A model generated the notes under the pieces. That model had not been told where the DNA came from, did no database searches, and was given only the letters and a program-made list of their open reading frames with translations. A stretch of DNA of 64,000 bases from Agrobacterium tumefaciens (lineage in GTDB: Bacteria; Pseudomonadota; Alphaproteobacteria; Rhizobiales; Rhizobiaceae): the NCBI RefSeq assembly GCF_000834635.1, contig NZ_JXQV01000003.1, positions 62,001 to 126,000 on the forward strand, written 5' to 3'. Position numbers and translations under genes: made by a program. Positions 9,030 through 19,549 of this stretch are shown piece after piece; within the stretch, counting starts at the first letter, position 1, and each line of letters starts with the position of its first letter.

Positions 9030-9785
9030 TCAGGCTGCTTCACCGATGATGTCGGCATAACCGTTGGATTCCAGATCAAGAGCAAGGCTCTTGTCGCCGG
9101 ACCGGATGATCTTGCCCTTGTAGAGAACGTGAACGCTATCCGGGACGATGTAATCCAGCAGGCGCTGATAGTGGGTGATGACGATCGTTGCACGGTCAGG
9201 AGACTTCAGCGCGTTGACGCCATCGGCCACGATCTTCAGCGCGTCGATATCGAGACCAGAGTCTGTCTCATCGAGAACGCAAAGCTTTGGCTCAAGCAAA
9301 GCCATCTGCAGAATTTCAGCGCGCTTCTTTTCACCACCGGAGAAACCGACGTTCAGCGGACGCTTCAGCATGTCCATGTCGATCTTCAGATCGCCCGCAG
9401 CTTCCTTCACCTTCTTGATGAAGTCAGGTGTCGTCAGCTCAGCTTCGCCACGTGCCTTGCGCTGCTCGTTCATGGCAACCTTCAGGAACTGCATGGTGGC
9501 AACGCCGGGAATTTCGACAGGGTACTGGAAGGCAAGAAAGATGCCCTTGGCCGCACGCTCGGCAGCGTCCAGTTCCAGAATGCTTTCGCCGTTATAAAGG
9601 ATGTCACCGGAAGTGACTTCATAATCTTCACGGCCCGACAGAATGTAGGACAGCGTGGACTTGCCCGAGCCATTCGGCCCCATGATGGCCGCCACTTCGC
9701 CAGCAGCAACCTTCAGGTTCAAGCCCTTGATGATCTGCGTGTCGGTATCGGCGATCTTTGCGTGCAGGTCGATGATTTCAAGCAT
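9030..9785 (-). CDS. sufC: Fe-S cluster assembly ATPase SufC
   Basis: A 251-residue ABC-type ATPase without membrane partners; it binds SufB and SufD and drives the conformational change needed for cluster assembly. Walker A GPNGSGKST (about residue 37), signature VGFSGGEKKRAEILQ and Walker B CVLDETDSGLDIDAL match SufC, including the characteristic ETDSGLD. It is separated from sufB by 170 bp that hold a palindromic repeat, an unusually large gap inside the operon. Confidence 0.97.
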   Translation of the reverse strand: MLEIIDLHAKIADTDTQIIKGLNLKVAAGEVAAIMGPNGSGKSTLSYILSGREDYEVTSGDILYNGESILELDAAERAAKGIFLAFQYPVEIPGVATMQFLKVAMNEQRKARGEAELTTPDFIKKVKEAAGDLKIDMDMLKRPLNVGFSGGEKKRAEILQMALLEPKLCVLDETDSGLDIDALKIVADGVNALKSPDRATIVITHYQRLLDYIVPDSVHVLYKGKIIRSGDKSLALDLESNGYADIIGEAA

Positions 9786-9862
9786 GTTTGTTTCCTATCC
9801 GTACAGCGGTTTCAAAGGCCGCCTCGTAAGCCCTGTTAAAGGCCGGTCTCAATTCTCACATC

Positions 9863-9949
9863 CGTCATCCCCGGGGCTGGTCCCGAGGATCAAACGGTCA
9901 ATCCTATGTGCTTCGTCAACAGATCCTCGGGACAAGCCCGAGGATGACG
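9863..9949. repeat. Two-armed interspersed palindrome between sufB and sufC
   Basis: A left arm starting GTCATCCCCGGGGCTGG and a right arm GATCCTCGGGACAAGCCCG with GGATGACG form an inverted pair about 87 bp long; each arm can also fold as its own hairpin. It lies inside the suf operon and could stabilise or attenuate the transcript between sufB and sufCDSTA. Same family as the copies at 5533, 13680 and 27703. Confidence 0.85.
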
Positions 9950-9955
9950 ACAAAA

Positions 9956-11425
<1,470 letters not shown>

Positions 11426-11604
11426 ATTCGTTCTCCAATCTCGCCGGATCCAAGGTCCGGTGGCTTGTCAACGTATCAAGACGGATGACCCGCCTTCATT
11501 CGTGTCGAGCATAACTTTCTTTGCTATGCCTTATTTAGTGTTCGGATCGCGCTTTTCACACTCTCCAGCAAGCGAAAAATTGCTTTTCCGCAATTGTTTT
11601 GGCT

Positions 11605-12774
11605 CTACGCCGCCTGTACGGACAGCTTTCGTCGCCCGGATATCTTCGCGAAAGCGGCAATTGCCTTCTCAACGTCATCCTGGGTCGATGCCACTCCCAA
11701 AGAAATACGGAGAGCGCCCAGCTTTGGATCGCGCCCCATGGCCGTCAAAACATGGCTTTCGCCCACCTTGCCAGACGAGCAGGCAGCACCAGCCGAAAGC
11801 GCAATGCCTTCAATATCGAAAGCGATCTGTCCGGTCTCGGATTTAAGGCCCGGCAGGGTAAAGAATGTGGTGTTGCAAACCCGCGCCGCCTCTGCGCCAT
11901 GAATGATCACATCCGGTGCTGCCGCGCGCATCGCATCTTCCAGCATGGCGCGCAATGCACCCAAGCGCGGCACATCCGTGTCCACAATCCGCAGCGCCTC
12001 AACGGCTGCCGTTCCGAAGCCGATGATGGCAGATGTGTTTTCCGTGCCGGAGCGATGACCTTTTTCCTGGCCACCACCATGGATCAAAGGCTTCGGCATC
12101 ATAACCTCACCCCTTGAAATCAGCGCGCCCATGCCCTTGGGGCCGCCAATCTTATGGGAAGAGACGATGAGAAAATCCGCGCCCAACGCTTCAATATCGA
12201 CCGGGATTCGGCCAACCGCCTGAACCGCATCAACCACCAGCAATCCGCCAGCCGCATGCACCAGCTGCGCGGCTTCCGCGATGGGCTGAATAATGCCGGT
12301 CTCGTTATTCACAAGCATCAGCGCAACCATCGCCATGCCACTGGCCTTGTCATGAGATGCCAGCGCGGCCTCAAGCGCAGCCAGGTCGATCACACCATCG
12401 GGCGTCACGGCCAGTTCGGTAACATCAGCCTTATCGAATCGCCCACCTTCGCGAATGGCGGGATGCTCGATTGCCGAAACATAGAGATGACTGATGGAAA
12501 GCGGTGCACGCCCCATCTTGAAAACTGGCGACAGAACCAGATTGGACGCTTCCGTCGCACCACTGGTGAAAACCACATGCGAAGCCTGGGCTCCGACGAG
12601 TGTTGCCACGTCCCGGCGCGCCGCTTCAACAGCTGCGCGAACCGCACGACCCTCCCCGTGAACGGAAGACGGGTTACCGGAAAGATCGAGCGCTGAGACA
12701 AGCGCATCCCGGACGGCGGGCAGCAAGGGCGCTGTCGCGTTCCAGTCCAGATATGTGCGCGTTGTCGTGCTCAT
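11605..12774 (-). CDS. IscS/NifS-type cysteine desulfurase heading the suf operon
   Basis: A 389-residue group I (IscS/NifS-like) cysteine desulfurase. It starts TYLDWNATAPLLP, has the PLP lysine in SSHKIGGPKGMGALI and the catalytic cysteine in LSAGAACSSGKVG on the longer mobile loop of this class. Rhizobial suf operons carry such a gene first (often annotated sufS2 or iscS), so two different desulfurases are made from one transcript. The 5' leader contains a 6-bp hairpin, and an ICE-like Irr motif lies about 111-127 bp upstream of the ATG. Confidence 0.92.
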   Translation of the reverse strand: MSTTTRTYLDWNATAPLLPAVRDALVSALDLSGNPSSVHGEGRAVRAAVEAARRDVATLVGAQASHVVFTSGATEASNLVLSPVFKMGRAPLSISHLYVSAIEHPAIREGGRFDKADVTELAVTPDGVIDLAALEAALASHDKASGMAMVALMLVNNETGIIQPIAEAAQLVHAAGGLLVVDAVQAVGRIPVDIEALGADFLIVSSHKIGGPKGMGALISRGEVMMPKPLIHGGGQEKGHRSGTENTSAIIGFGTAAVEALRIVDTDVPRLGALRAMLEDAMRAAAPDVIIHGAEAARVCNTTFFTLPGLKSETGQIAFDIEGIALSAGAACSSGKVGESHVLTAMGRDPKLGALRISLGVASTQDDVEKAIAAFAKISGRRKLSVQAA

Positions 12775-12804
12775 GGGGAAACTGCTCTGTCTAACCTATG
12801 ATTG

Positions 12805-12820
12805 ATGCGCCAAAGCGCAT
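12805..12820 (-). other. Small hairpin in the leader of the suf operon
   Basis: ATGCGC, loop TTTG, GCGCAT (minus-strand reading) lies 31-46 nt before the desulfurase start codon. On the plus strand the same hairpin is followed by T5, but no plus-strand transcript is expected to end here. It may be a leader structure; function unknown. Confidence 0.4.
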
Positions 12821-12884
12821 TTTTCTTGAAATTTCCGTCGTGCTTGCCTTATGACACGTCCAACAGTGCAAACCGCACACGAAG

Positions 12885-12901
12885 TTTCGAATAGTTCTAA
12901 A
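12885..12901. promoter_or_regulatory. ICE-like Irr-binding motif between suf operon and hydrolase gene
   Basis: The sequence TTTCGAATAGTTCTAAA differs at one base from the iron control element TTTAGAA-N3-TTCTAAA recognised by Irr in Rhizobiales. A further TTTAGAA half-site is at 12908-12914. It lies upstream of the suf operon on the minus strand and also upstream of the divergent hydrolase. Rhizobial suf genes are known iron-responsive targets of Irr and RirA; binding here is inferred from sequence only. Confidence 0.6.
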
Positions 12902-12988
12902 CTAGGTTTTAGAAAAGCTGACCATCCGCGTCAAGTCTTCTTGCGTATGGAAAAGGTTCAGAAACAGAAAAACACGACCGGAGTACAA

Positions 12989-13666
12989 ATGCCCGAAGTC
13001 ATTTTTAACGGCCCTGCAGGTCGCCTCGAAGGCCGTTACCAGCCATCCAAGGAAAAAAGCGCACCGATTGCCATCATCCTGCACCCACACCCGCAGTTTG
13101 GTGGCACGATGAACAACCAGATCGTTTATCAGCTGTTCTACCTGTTCCAGAAGCGTGGCTTCACCACATTGCGCTTCAATTTCCGCTCCATCGGTCGCAG
13201 CCAGGGCGAGTTTGACCACGGCGCTGGCGAACTCTCGGATGCCGCATCGGCACTGGACTGGGTGCAGAGCCTGCATCCGGACTCAAAGAGCTGTTGGGTG
13301 GCCGGTTACTCCTTCGGCGCCTGGATCGGCATGCAGCTTCTGATGCGCCGGCCAGAGATCGAAGGCTTCATGTCCATTGCTCCACAGCCCAACACCTACG
13401 ACTTCTCCTTCCTCGCACCCTGCCCGTCATCGGGCCTCATCATCAATGGTGATGCGGATAAGGTTGCGCCGGAAAAGGACGTCAATGTTCTTGTCGAAAA
13501 GCTGAAGACGCAAAAGGGCATCCTCATCACCCACCGCACCGTTCCCGGCGCCAACCACTTCTTCAATGGCCAAGTGGATACGCTGATGGGCGAATGCGAA
13601 GACTATCTGGACCGTCGCCTCAACGGCGAACTGGTGCCGGAGCCAGCGGCGAAGCGGATTCGTTGA
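12989..13666 (+). CDS. Alpha/beta hydrolase of unknown substrate
   Basis: A 225-residue cytoplasmic alpha/beta hydrolase. An HPHPQFGGTMNN block forms the expected oxyanion region, GYSFGAWIG is the nucleophile elbow with Ser in G-x-S-x-G, the Asp candidate is in NGDADKVAP, and the His in PGANHFFNG. The ATG at 12989 has GGAG 5 bp upstream; earlier in-frame ATGs at 12851 and 12947 lack a ribosome site, and the former would place the ICE-like motif inside the gene. It is divergent from the suf operon and may share its iron-responsive region. Homologues are common in alphaproteobacteria without known substrates. Confidence 0.85.
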   Translation: MPEVIFNGPAGRLEGRYQPSKEKSAPIAIILHPHPQFGGTMNNQIVYQLFYLFQKRGFTTLRFNFRSIGRSQGEFDHGAGELSDAASALDWVQSLHPDSKSCWVAGYSFGAWIGMQLLMRRPEIEGFMSIAPQPNTYDFSFLAPCPSSGLIINGDADKVAPEKDVNVLVEKLKTQKGILITHRTVPGANHFFNGQVDTLMGECEDYLDRRLNGELVPEPAAKRIR

Positions 13667-13679
13667 GATAATTCTCTTT

Positions 13680-13763
13680 CGTCATCCTCGGGCTTGTCCC
13701 GAGGATCGACCCCGCTTCCAAAATTTTGACGGTGCAGATGCTCGGGACAAGCCCGAGCATGAC
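13680..13763. repeat. Two-armed interspersed palindrome between hydrolase and anmK
   Basis: Left arm GTCATCCTCGGGCTTGTCCC and right arm GATGCTCGGGACAAGCCCG with AGCATGAC are separated by about 30 bp; each arm folds on its own and the arms pair with each other. The right arm has compensating changes (GCTCGGG with CCCGAGC) that preserve its hairpin. It lies between convergent genes. Confidence 0.88.
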
Positions 13764-13770
13764 AGACTTA

Positions 13771-14904
13771 TTAAGTGGTGCGCGACGCTTTCGCCAAAAC
13801 CCCACCCGTCACCGGCTCCCCCACCCCCGTGGTCCCGGGATATGTCAGCGGCAAGCCTCTGAGCGACCGAACGGCCAGATAGGCCCAGGCCTCCGCCTCC
13901 ATCGCACCACCATCAAAGCCCGCTTCCTCCGCCGCGATCACCTTTGCGCCGAGCTTCGCTGCCTGCTCAGAAAATTCGGCCATGATGACGGGGTTCAGCC
14001 GACCGCCGCCACAGATAACGTATGTCTTGGCCGCCTGCGGCAGATAGCTTGCAGATTTGAGGATAGCCGCGCCGGTTAGATGCGCCAATGTCCGCGCGCC
14101 GTCTTCCAGCGAAACCTCACCCTTTGCGGGCGGCGTAAAATCTGACCGATCCAGCGAACGCCGGATATTGGCCGAAAAGAACGGGCTTTCCATATATCGC
14201 GCAACAAGCGAAGGAACGACAGCACCCCGCGCCGCCGTTGCGCCACCCTTGTCATAGGCCTTGCCGGTATGCGCTTCGATCCACTGGTCAATCAGCATAT
14301 TGCCCGGGCCGCTATCGAAGGCTGCCAGTTCGCCGCTTTTGCCGATATAGGTCAGGTTCGAAATGCCGCCGATATTAACAAACACCGCAGGCGTATCAAA
14401 CTGCGTCGGCAGATTAGCCGCAAGTGCTGCGTGATAGACCGGAATGAGCGGCGCGCCCTGCCCGCCATGGACCATGTCATTGGCACGCATGTCATAGACC
14501 ACATCGATGGCGGTTTCCTCAGCCAGCAGAGGACCATCACCAATCTGCACCGTCAGCGCATCATCCGGGCGGTGCAGCACGGTCTGTCCGTGAAAGCCGA
14601 TGACACCAATCGCATCGGCGCTTAGGCCATGACGCGAGAGGAAGGATTTGACCGTTGCTGCATGGGCAAGCGTCAGCATTCGCTCCGCCTCACCCAAATC
14701 CTGCGGCCGCTCGTTGCGCTTAACGATCGCTTTTGCCGTAACGAGCGCCTTCTGCCATGTGGCGCGCAGTGTGGCGTCATAGGGAAAATAGCCGCTGGGG
14801 CCGTGCCGGACGACGCTGTCGCCATCGGTGCGCAGCAATGCGATATCGATGCCATCCATGGACGTGCCGCTCATCAGCCCTATCGCTGTTTTGACCTCGC
14901 CCAT
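13771..14904 (-). CDS. anmK: Anhydro-N-acetylmuramic acid kinase
   Basis: A 377-residue sugar kinase that opens and phosphorylates 1,6-anhydro-MurNAc to MurNAc-6-phosphate during peptidoglycan recycling. [12 protein letters not shown] is the nucleotide-binding signature; [11 protein letters not shown] carries the likely catalytic region and [12 protein letters not shown] and [10 protein letters not shown] are further family blocks. The ATG at 14904 has AGGAG about 7 bp upstream; an ATG nine codons earlier lacks one. It is divergent from tyrS. Length agrees with E. coli AnmK (369). Confidence 0.95.
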   Translation of the reverse strand: MGEVKTAIGLMSGTSMDGIDIALLRTDGDSVVRHGPSGYFPYDATLRATWQKALVTAKAIVKRNERPQDLGEAERMLTLAHAATVKSFLSRHGLSADAIGVIGFHGQTVLHRPDDALTVQIGDGPLLAEETAIDVVYDMRANDMVHGGQGAPLIPVYHAALAANLPTQFDTPAVFVNIGGISNLTYIGKSGELAAFDSGPGNMLIDQWIEAHTGKAYDKGGATAARGAVVPSLVARYMESPFFSANIRRSLDRSDFTPPAKGEVSLEDGARTLAHLTGAAILKSASYLPQAAKTYVICGGGRLNPVIMAEFSEQAAKLGAKVIAAEEAGFDGGAMEAEAWAYLAVRSLRGLPLTYPGTTGVGEPVTGGVLAKASRTT

Positions 14905-15053
14905 GCCGCTTCTCCTGCCTGATGGAATCATCTCGTTACCGATTGCCGATATTCATGGCGCAAACGGGTGCATTTATCAAAAAACAATGCTAATGGCGCG
15001 GCATTCACCGGCTTTTCGGTGATGCAATAGACCCAACCAGAAAGAAAAAGGTT

Positions 15054-16307
15054 ATGTCCAGGTTCAAGTCCGATTTCCTCCGCACGCTTGATGAGCGCGG
15101 CTTCATTCACCAGGTCTCCGATGAGGCAGGTCTCGATGAACTCTTTGCCAAGGAAACCGTGACTGCCTATATCGGCTTTGACCCGACCGCGCCCAGCCTC
15201 CACGCTGGCGGTCTGATCCAGATCATGATGCTGCACTGGATGCAGAAGACAGGCCACCAGCCAATTTCCCTCATGGGTGGCGGCACCGGCATGGTCGGCG
15301 ACCCCTCCTTCAAGGATGAGGCGCGGCAGTTGATGACGGTCGATACGATCGAAAGCAACATTGCCTCCATCAAGCGCGTATTCTCGAATTACCTCGATTA
15401 CGACCGTGTGACCACGCCTGCTATGATGATCAACAATGGCGACTGGCTGCGGGATATCAACTACCTCGAGTTCCTGCGCGATGTCGGCCGTCACTTCTCG
15501 GTCAACCGCATGCTGTCCTTCGAGAGCGTCAAGACGCGTCTGGATCGCGAGCAATCGCTGTCCTTCCTCGAATTCAACTACATGATCCTTCAGGCCTACG
15601 ACTTCGTGGAACTGAACAAGCGCACTGGCTGCCGTTTGCAGATGGGCGGCTCGGACCAGTGGGGCAACATCATCAACGGCATCGACCTCGGCCACCGCAT
15701 GGGCACGCCGCAGCTTTACGCGCTCACCTCGCCACTTCTGACCACCTCGTCTGGTGCCAAGATGGGCAAGTCCATGAATGGTGCCGTGTGGCTGAACCCG
15801 GATATGCTCTCGGCCTATGATTTCTGGCAGTACTGGCGCAACACGGAAGATGCGGATGTTTCGCGCTTCCTGAAGCTCTACACCACGCTGCCCATGGACG
15901 AGATTGCACGCCTTTCGGCGCTCGGCGGCTCTGAAATCAACGAGGTGAAGAAGATCCTTGCGACCGAAATCACCGCGATGCTGCATGGCCGTGAGAATGC
16001 CGAGCAGGCTGCCGAAACCGCCCGCAAGACCTTCGAAGAAGGCGCGTTGGCCGACAATCTGCCCTCCATCGAGGTGCCAAGGGCCGAGCTTGAGGCCGGT
16101 CTTGGCCTGCTGTCTCTGATCGTGCGGGCTGGCCTTGCCACCTCCAACGGCGAAGCTCGTCGCCATGTTCAGGGCGGTGCGGTCAAGATCAACGACCAGA
16201 GCATGTCGGACGAGCGTCAGGTCATCGGCGCTGGCGAAATCATGGCAGATGGCGTCATTAAGCTGTCGCTGGGCAAGAAGAAGCACATTCTCGTTCGGCC
16301 TGCCTAA
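15054..16307 (+). CDS. tyrS: Tyrosyl-tRNA synthetase
   Basis: A 417-residue class I aminoacyl-tRNA synthetase charging tRNA-Tyr. The Rossmann core contains [18 protein letters not shown] (the HIGH-equivalent, here HAGG) and the KMSKS-equivalent KMGKS in [11 protein letters not shown]. The C-terminal S4-like RNA-binding domain starts near [27 protein letters not shown] lies just before the ATG. A strong terminator follows, so the gene is monocistronic. Confidence 0.97.
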   Translation: MSRFKSDFLRTLDERGFIHQVSDEAGLDELFAKETVTAYIGFDPTAPSLHAGGLIQIMMLHWMQKTGHQPISLMGGGTGMVGDPSFKDEARQLMTVDTIESNIASIKRVFSNYLDYDRVTTPAMMINNGDWLRDINYLEFLRDVGRHFSVNRMLSFESVKTRLDREQSLSFLEFNYMILQAYDFVELNKRTGCRLQMGGSDQWGNIINGIDLGHRMGTPQLYALTSPLLTTSSGAKMGKSMNGAVWLNPDMLSAYDFWQYWRNTEDADVSRFLKLYTTLPMDEIARLSALGGSEINEVKKILATEITAMLHGRENAEQAAETARKTFEEGALADNLPSIEVPRAELEAGLGLLSLIVRAGLATSNGEARRHVQGGAVKINDQSMSDERQVIGAGEIMADGVIKLSLGKKKHILVRPA

Positions 16308-16330
16308 GGTTTCGAACGTCCACACAATGC

Positions 16331-16358
16331 AAAAGGCAGCCTTCGCGCTGCCTTTTTT
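16331..16358 (+). terminator. Rho-independent terminator of tyrS
   Basis: AAAGGCAGC and GCTGCCTTT form a 9-bp stem with a 6-nt loop and run into T6, starting 24 bp after the tyrS stop. The A-run on the other side means it could also serve the convergent ABC permease gene. Confidence 0.92.
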
Positions 16359-16381
16359 CGTTTCGATATGCGATTGAACGA

Positions 16382-17143
16382 TCAGTTTCTGAGCTTGTAG
16401 CCAGTCTTGAACATCCAGCTGATGATGCCCAGGCAGACCGCCAGAAAGACGGTAATCATGACAAGGCTCAAGACCGGATTGACGTCCGATATCTCGTAGA
16501 AGCTCCAGCGAAAGCCGCTGATGAGATAGAGAACCGGATTGAAGTGACTGACCGTCTGCCAGAAAGGCGGCAGCATGCTGATGGAATAGAAGCTACCGCC
16601 GAGGAATGTCAGCGGCGGAACGACCAGCATGGGGATGAGGTTCAACTGCTCGAAATTCGACGCCCACATGCCGATGATGAAGCCGAACAGGCTGAAGCTG
16701 ATGGCGGTGAGCACGAAGAAGAGCAGCATCACAAATGGGTGCGCGATCGAGACATCCACAAAGAATGAGGCGGTGATCAGAATGATCGTGCCGATCAGCA
16801 GCCCCTTGGTTGCCGCCGCGCCGACATAACCGGCCAGAATTTCCGTCATGGCCACCGGGGCGGAGAGGATCTCGTAAATCGTGCCGGTAAACTTCGGAAA
16901 ATAGATGCCAAATGAACCGTTGCTGATGCACTGCGTGAGCAATGTCAGCATGATCAGGCCGGGCGTGATGAACGCGCCGTAGGAAACGCCATCGACTTCC
17001 TGAATGCGCGAGCCGATGGCCGTGCCGAAGACGATGAAGTAAAGCGAGGTGGAAATGACCGGCGAGACCACGCTCTGCAACAATGTGCGCCGCGTGCGCG
17101 CCATTTCGAACAGATAGATGGATTTGATGGCTTCGAAATTCAT
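16382..17143 (-). CDS. ABC-2 type transporter permease
   Basis: A 253-residue inner-membrane protein with six predicted helices and the ABC-2 fold; the segment [22 protein letters not shown] and the late block [17 protein letters not shown] are typical of the family that includes nodulation protein J and polysaccharide or drug exporters. Its ATG overlaps the stop of the ATPase gene by 4 bp. With that ATPase it forms a two-gene exporter; substrate unknown. Confidence 0.9.
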   Translation of the reverse strand: MNFEAIKSIYLFEMARTRRTLLQSVVSPVISTSLYFIVFGTAIGSRIQEVDGVSYGAFITPGLIMLTLLTQCISNGSFGIYFPKFTGTIYEILSAPVAMTEILAGYVGAAATKGLLIGTIILITASFFVDVSIAHPFVMLLFFVLTAISFSLFGFIIGMWASNFEQLNLIPMLVVPPLTFLGGSFYSISMLPPFWQTVSHFNPVLYLISGFRWSFYEISDVNPVLSLVMITVFLAVCLGIISWMFKTGYKLRN

Positions 17144-18078
17144 TTTTGACCTCCCACCAGTGCCACGAAAATATCTTCCAGTGAGCTCTGGCGTGTCGAA
17201 ATATCCTTGAAGTGAATGCCGGCGGCGGAAAGCGCAGCCAACAGGTCGGCGATGCGGCCTTGCTCGCCATTGCCTTCATATTCGTAGGTCAGGCACGTTC
17301 CGTCTTCGGAGAGCGAAAGCTGGAACCCGGAAAGACTTTCCGGCAAGGCCTGTAGTGGCTCGATCAGCTCCAGCGAAAGCTGCTTGCGGCCCAGCTTCTG
17401 CATCAAGGCGGTCTTGTCTTCCACCAGAAGCAACTCGCCGCCGCTGATGACGCCAACGCGGTCGGCAATCTCTTCGGCTTCTTCAATGTAGTGCGTCGTC
17501 AGAATGATCGTGACCCCGGTGGCGCGAAGCCCCTCCACGACCTTCCACATATCGCGGCGCAGTGCCACGTCAACGCCCGCCGTCGGCTCATCCAGAAACA
17601 GGATTTGTGGCTCATGTGCCAGCGCCTTGGCAATCAACACACGCCGCTTCATGCCGCCGGAAAGCTCCCGCAGCATATTGTCCTTCTTGTCGAAGAGCGA
17701 GAGGGATTTGAGAATGCTCTCGATGAGTTCAGGGTTTTTCTTCTGGCCGTGAAGACCTCGGGAAAAGCTCACGGTGTTCCAGACCGTTTCGAACTGGTCC
17801 GTTGTCAATTCCTGCGGCACAAGGCCGATCAAGGCCCGGGTCTTGCGAAAGTCGCTGACGACATCATGCCCGTCCACCAGCACCCTGCCCTCGCCGGGGT
17901 TAACGAGGCCGCAGATGATGGAAATGAGGGTGGTCTTGCCCGCGCCGTTCGGCCCGAGAAGCGCCAGAATTTCACCCTTGTAAATATCGAGCGTAACGCC
18001 CTTGAGTGCCTGAAATCCATTGGCGTAGGATTTGGTCAGGTTCTGGATGGAAACGATTGGCTTTTGGGGGGAGTTCAT
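17140..18078 (-). CDS. ABC-2 type transporter ATP-binding protein
   Basis: A 312-residue ATPase with Walker [10 protein letters not shown], signature [15 protein letters not shown] and Walker [13 protein letters not shown], of the DrrA/NodI-like export class. About 80 residues after the ATPase core form a C-terminal extension common in this class. It is the first gene of the exporter pair and overlaps the permease by 4 bp (ATGA-type coupling). Upstream 18079-18190 separates it from the extensin-like gene. Confidence 0.93.
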   Translation of the reverse strand: MNSPQKPIVSIQNLTKSYANGFQALKGVTLDIYKGEILALLGPNGAGKTTLISIICGLVNPGEGRVLVDGHDVVSDFRKTRALIGLVPQELTTDQFETVWNTVSFSRGLHGQKKNPELIESILKSLSLFDKKDNMLRELSGGMKRRVLIAKALAHEPQILFLDEPTAGVDVALRRDMWKVVEGLRATGVTIILTTHYIEEAEEIADRVGVISGGELLLVEDKTALMQKLGRKQLSLELIEPLQALPESLSGFQLSLSEDGTCLTYEYEGNGEQGRIADLLAALSAAGIHFKDISTRQSSLEDIFVALVGGQK

Positions 18079-18190
18079 AAGACATCTTTCAACACAATCC
18101 TGCTGGATATCATATAGGTTCCAGCTTGCGCGAAAACCATCCCTGCCGCGAAATCATACTCCATTTAACCCGGCTGTTGGCCGTTTATTC

Positions 18191-19381
18191 TCAGTCGCAA
18201 TGGCGATAGCCGGATTTGCGCGTGCGAAGATCGAAGTGGAAATGGTTCCAGTGGTTTGGGTCGCTGCCGGGGCCAAGCACTGTCGAGAAATACTTGCAGC
18301 TATCACTGCGAACCGCTTTCAAAAGACCCTTTTCCCGGAAGGCAAACAGGCTCTTTTTACGGACATCGATTTCCTTGCCATTTTTCAAGGTGATGGTGCC
18401 GATATCGATGGCGTTACCGCGTGCGTGCTCGGACCATGGATTGCTGGAGCGCGAATTCATCTTGCGGCATGAATAGCCACCCATCGGCGTAATGCGCTCC
18501 ACGCCGGAGAGATAACGGAAGCGCGACGATGGCACGAGCTCGAACTTGACCCATTTGGCAAAGGCAAGCGTAACCTGGCAATTAAGTTTCACCGCAGGAC
18601 GGATCGCCACGCCGCTGGCAAGGCCGGAAAGCTCGATGGGATAATCGATACCGCAAGTCGGTCCATCCGACACACGTCCCACATCCCGAAACGCAACGCC
18701 GAGCCTGCGCAGTTCAGAACGGCAAGACACCTCCGCCTGTGGCATCATGCCTGGTGGAGCAGACATGCGGCGTTCCTGCATCGGGTTTTGCGGCATCAGC
18801 ATTGCCACATCCTGCACCGGCTGGCGTTGCTGGCCCTCACCGGGTGGCGGCAGAAGACGCGATTGGCTGGCCGTCTGGCGGCGCGGGGGCGCAGTGGGCG
18901 GCTGGCTGTCCATCTGATCCATCGTCGCAGGACTGGATCGGCCGGATACTTCCATATCCTGCTCTTCCGCCAAACCGCGCACGGGTGCAACGCCAAGGCC
19001 ATCATCCATATTCACCCCGCCCTGCCCCTCGGCCATGTCGGCGGAGGGCTGCGGTGCGACATCAGCACCACCAAGGCGTTGTTGCTGCGAATCGAGCGTC
19101 GAATATTGCTGCCCCGGTCCTGCCTGAAGAAGCGGATCACGCGACGGTTGCTGTTCCGGCATGGGTTGAGACATGGCCAAGTCATCGCTCATCGGCTGGC
19201 TTGGAACGCCGGCTGCGGGCGGCGCGCTGTAATTCTGCTGTTGCGCGGAACGGATGGAACTGACCCGTGTGGCACCGTCCACCTCAGCCGGCGGCACCAG
19301 CCCTTCGGCAGAGCAGGAGGCAATCACCGTGGAGATCGTCAGCAACGTCACAAAACGACGCGGAAGGGAAACATACGCCAT
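18191..19381 (-). CDS. Extensin-family (Extensin_2) lipoprotein with M15-like metal-site motifs
   Basis: A 396-residue exported protein. The N-terminus (MAYVSLPRRFVTLL, then VIASC) looks like a lipoprotein signal with Cys near residue 23. A long Pro/Gln/Met-rich linker (about 25-215) precedes a C-terminal extensin-like domain with paired cysteines. That domain contains SEHARGNAIDIG and NHWNHFHFDL, an H-x6-D and HxH arrangement like the zinc ligands of D-Ala-D-Ala carboxypeptidases (M15/MepA fold), suggesting a periplasmic cell-wall role. The ATG at 19381 is preferred over a TTG 16 codons earlier because it places the signal at the start. Confidence 0.82.
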   Translation of the reverse strand: MAYVSLPRRFVTLLTISTVIASCSAEGLVPPAEVDGATRVSSIRSAQQQNYSAPPAAGVPSQPMSDDLAMSQPMPEQQPSRDPLLQAGPGQQYSTLDSQQQRLGGADVAPQPSADMAEGQGGVNMDDGLGVAPVRGLAEEQDMEVSGRSSPATMDQMDSQPPTAPPRRQTASQSRLLPPPGEGQQRQPVQDVAMLMPQNPMQERRMSAPPGMMPQAEVSCRSELRRLGVAFRDVGRVSDGPTCGIDYPIELSGLASGVAIRPAVKLNCQVTLAFAKWVKFELVPSSRFRYLSGVERITPMGGYSCRKMNSRSSNPWSEHARGNAIDIGTITLKNGKEIDVRKKSLFAFREKGLLKAVRSDSCKYFSTVLGPGSDPNHWNHFHFDLRTRKSGYRHCD

Positions 19382-19496
19382 ACAAGAACCCGTACCCTCA
19401 GCGGCCACGAAGAGTGGCAATCGAATCAAATCATAAAGAAATTTGGTAAACGAACTCTTTGCGAGCGTGAGGTTCTTTTTGGCTTTGCTTAAACAA

Positions 19497-19526
19497 CGAA
19501 AACGGGCGCCGCAAAGCAGCGCCCGT
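19497..19526 (-). terminator. Terminator of the Cache-domain chemoreceptor gene
   Basis: ACGGGCGC and GCGCCCGT form an 8-bp stem with a 9-nt loop; on the minus strand it is followed by TTTTCG. It starts 23 bp after the stop of the minus-strand chemoreceptor gene. Confidence 0.8.
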
Positions 19527-19549
19527 GAAGAGAGTATCGGGTTTGACGA

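Noticed and set aside
7743-9839. A 698-codon open frame on the plus strand
   Set aside because: It lies opposite sufD and sufC, which have clear family motifs and ribosome sites; the plus-strand translation shows no domain and is a by-product of high GC codon use.
12800-12826. Plus-strand terminator (hairpin plus T5)
   Set aside because: There is no plus-strand gene upstream to terminate; the hairpin is better seen as part of the minus-strand leader.
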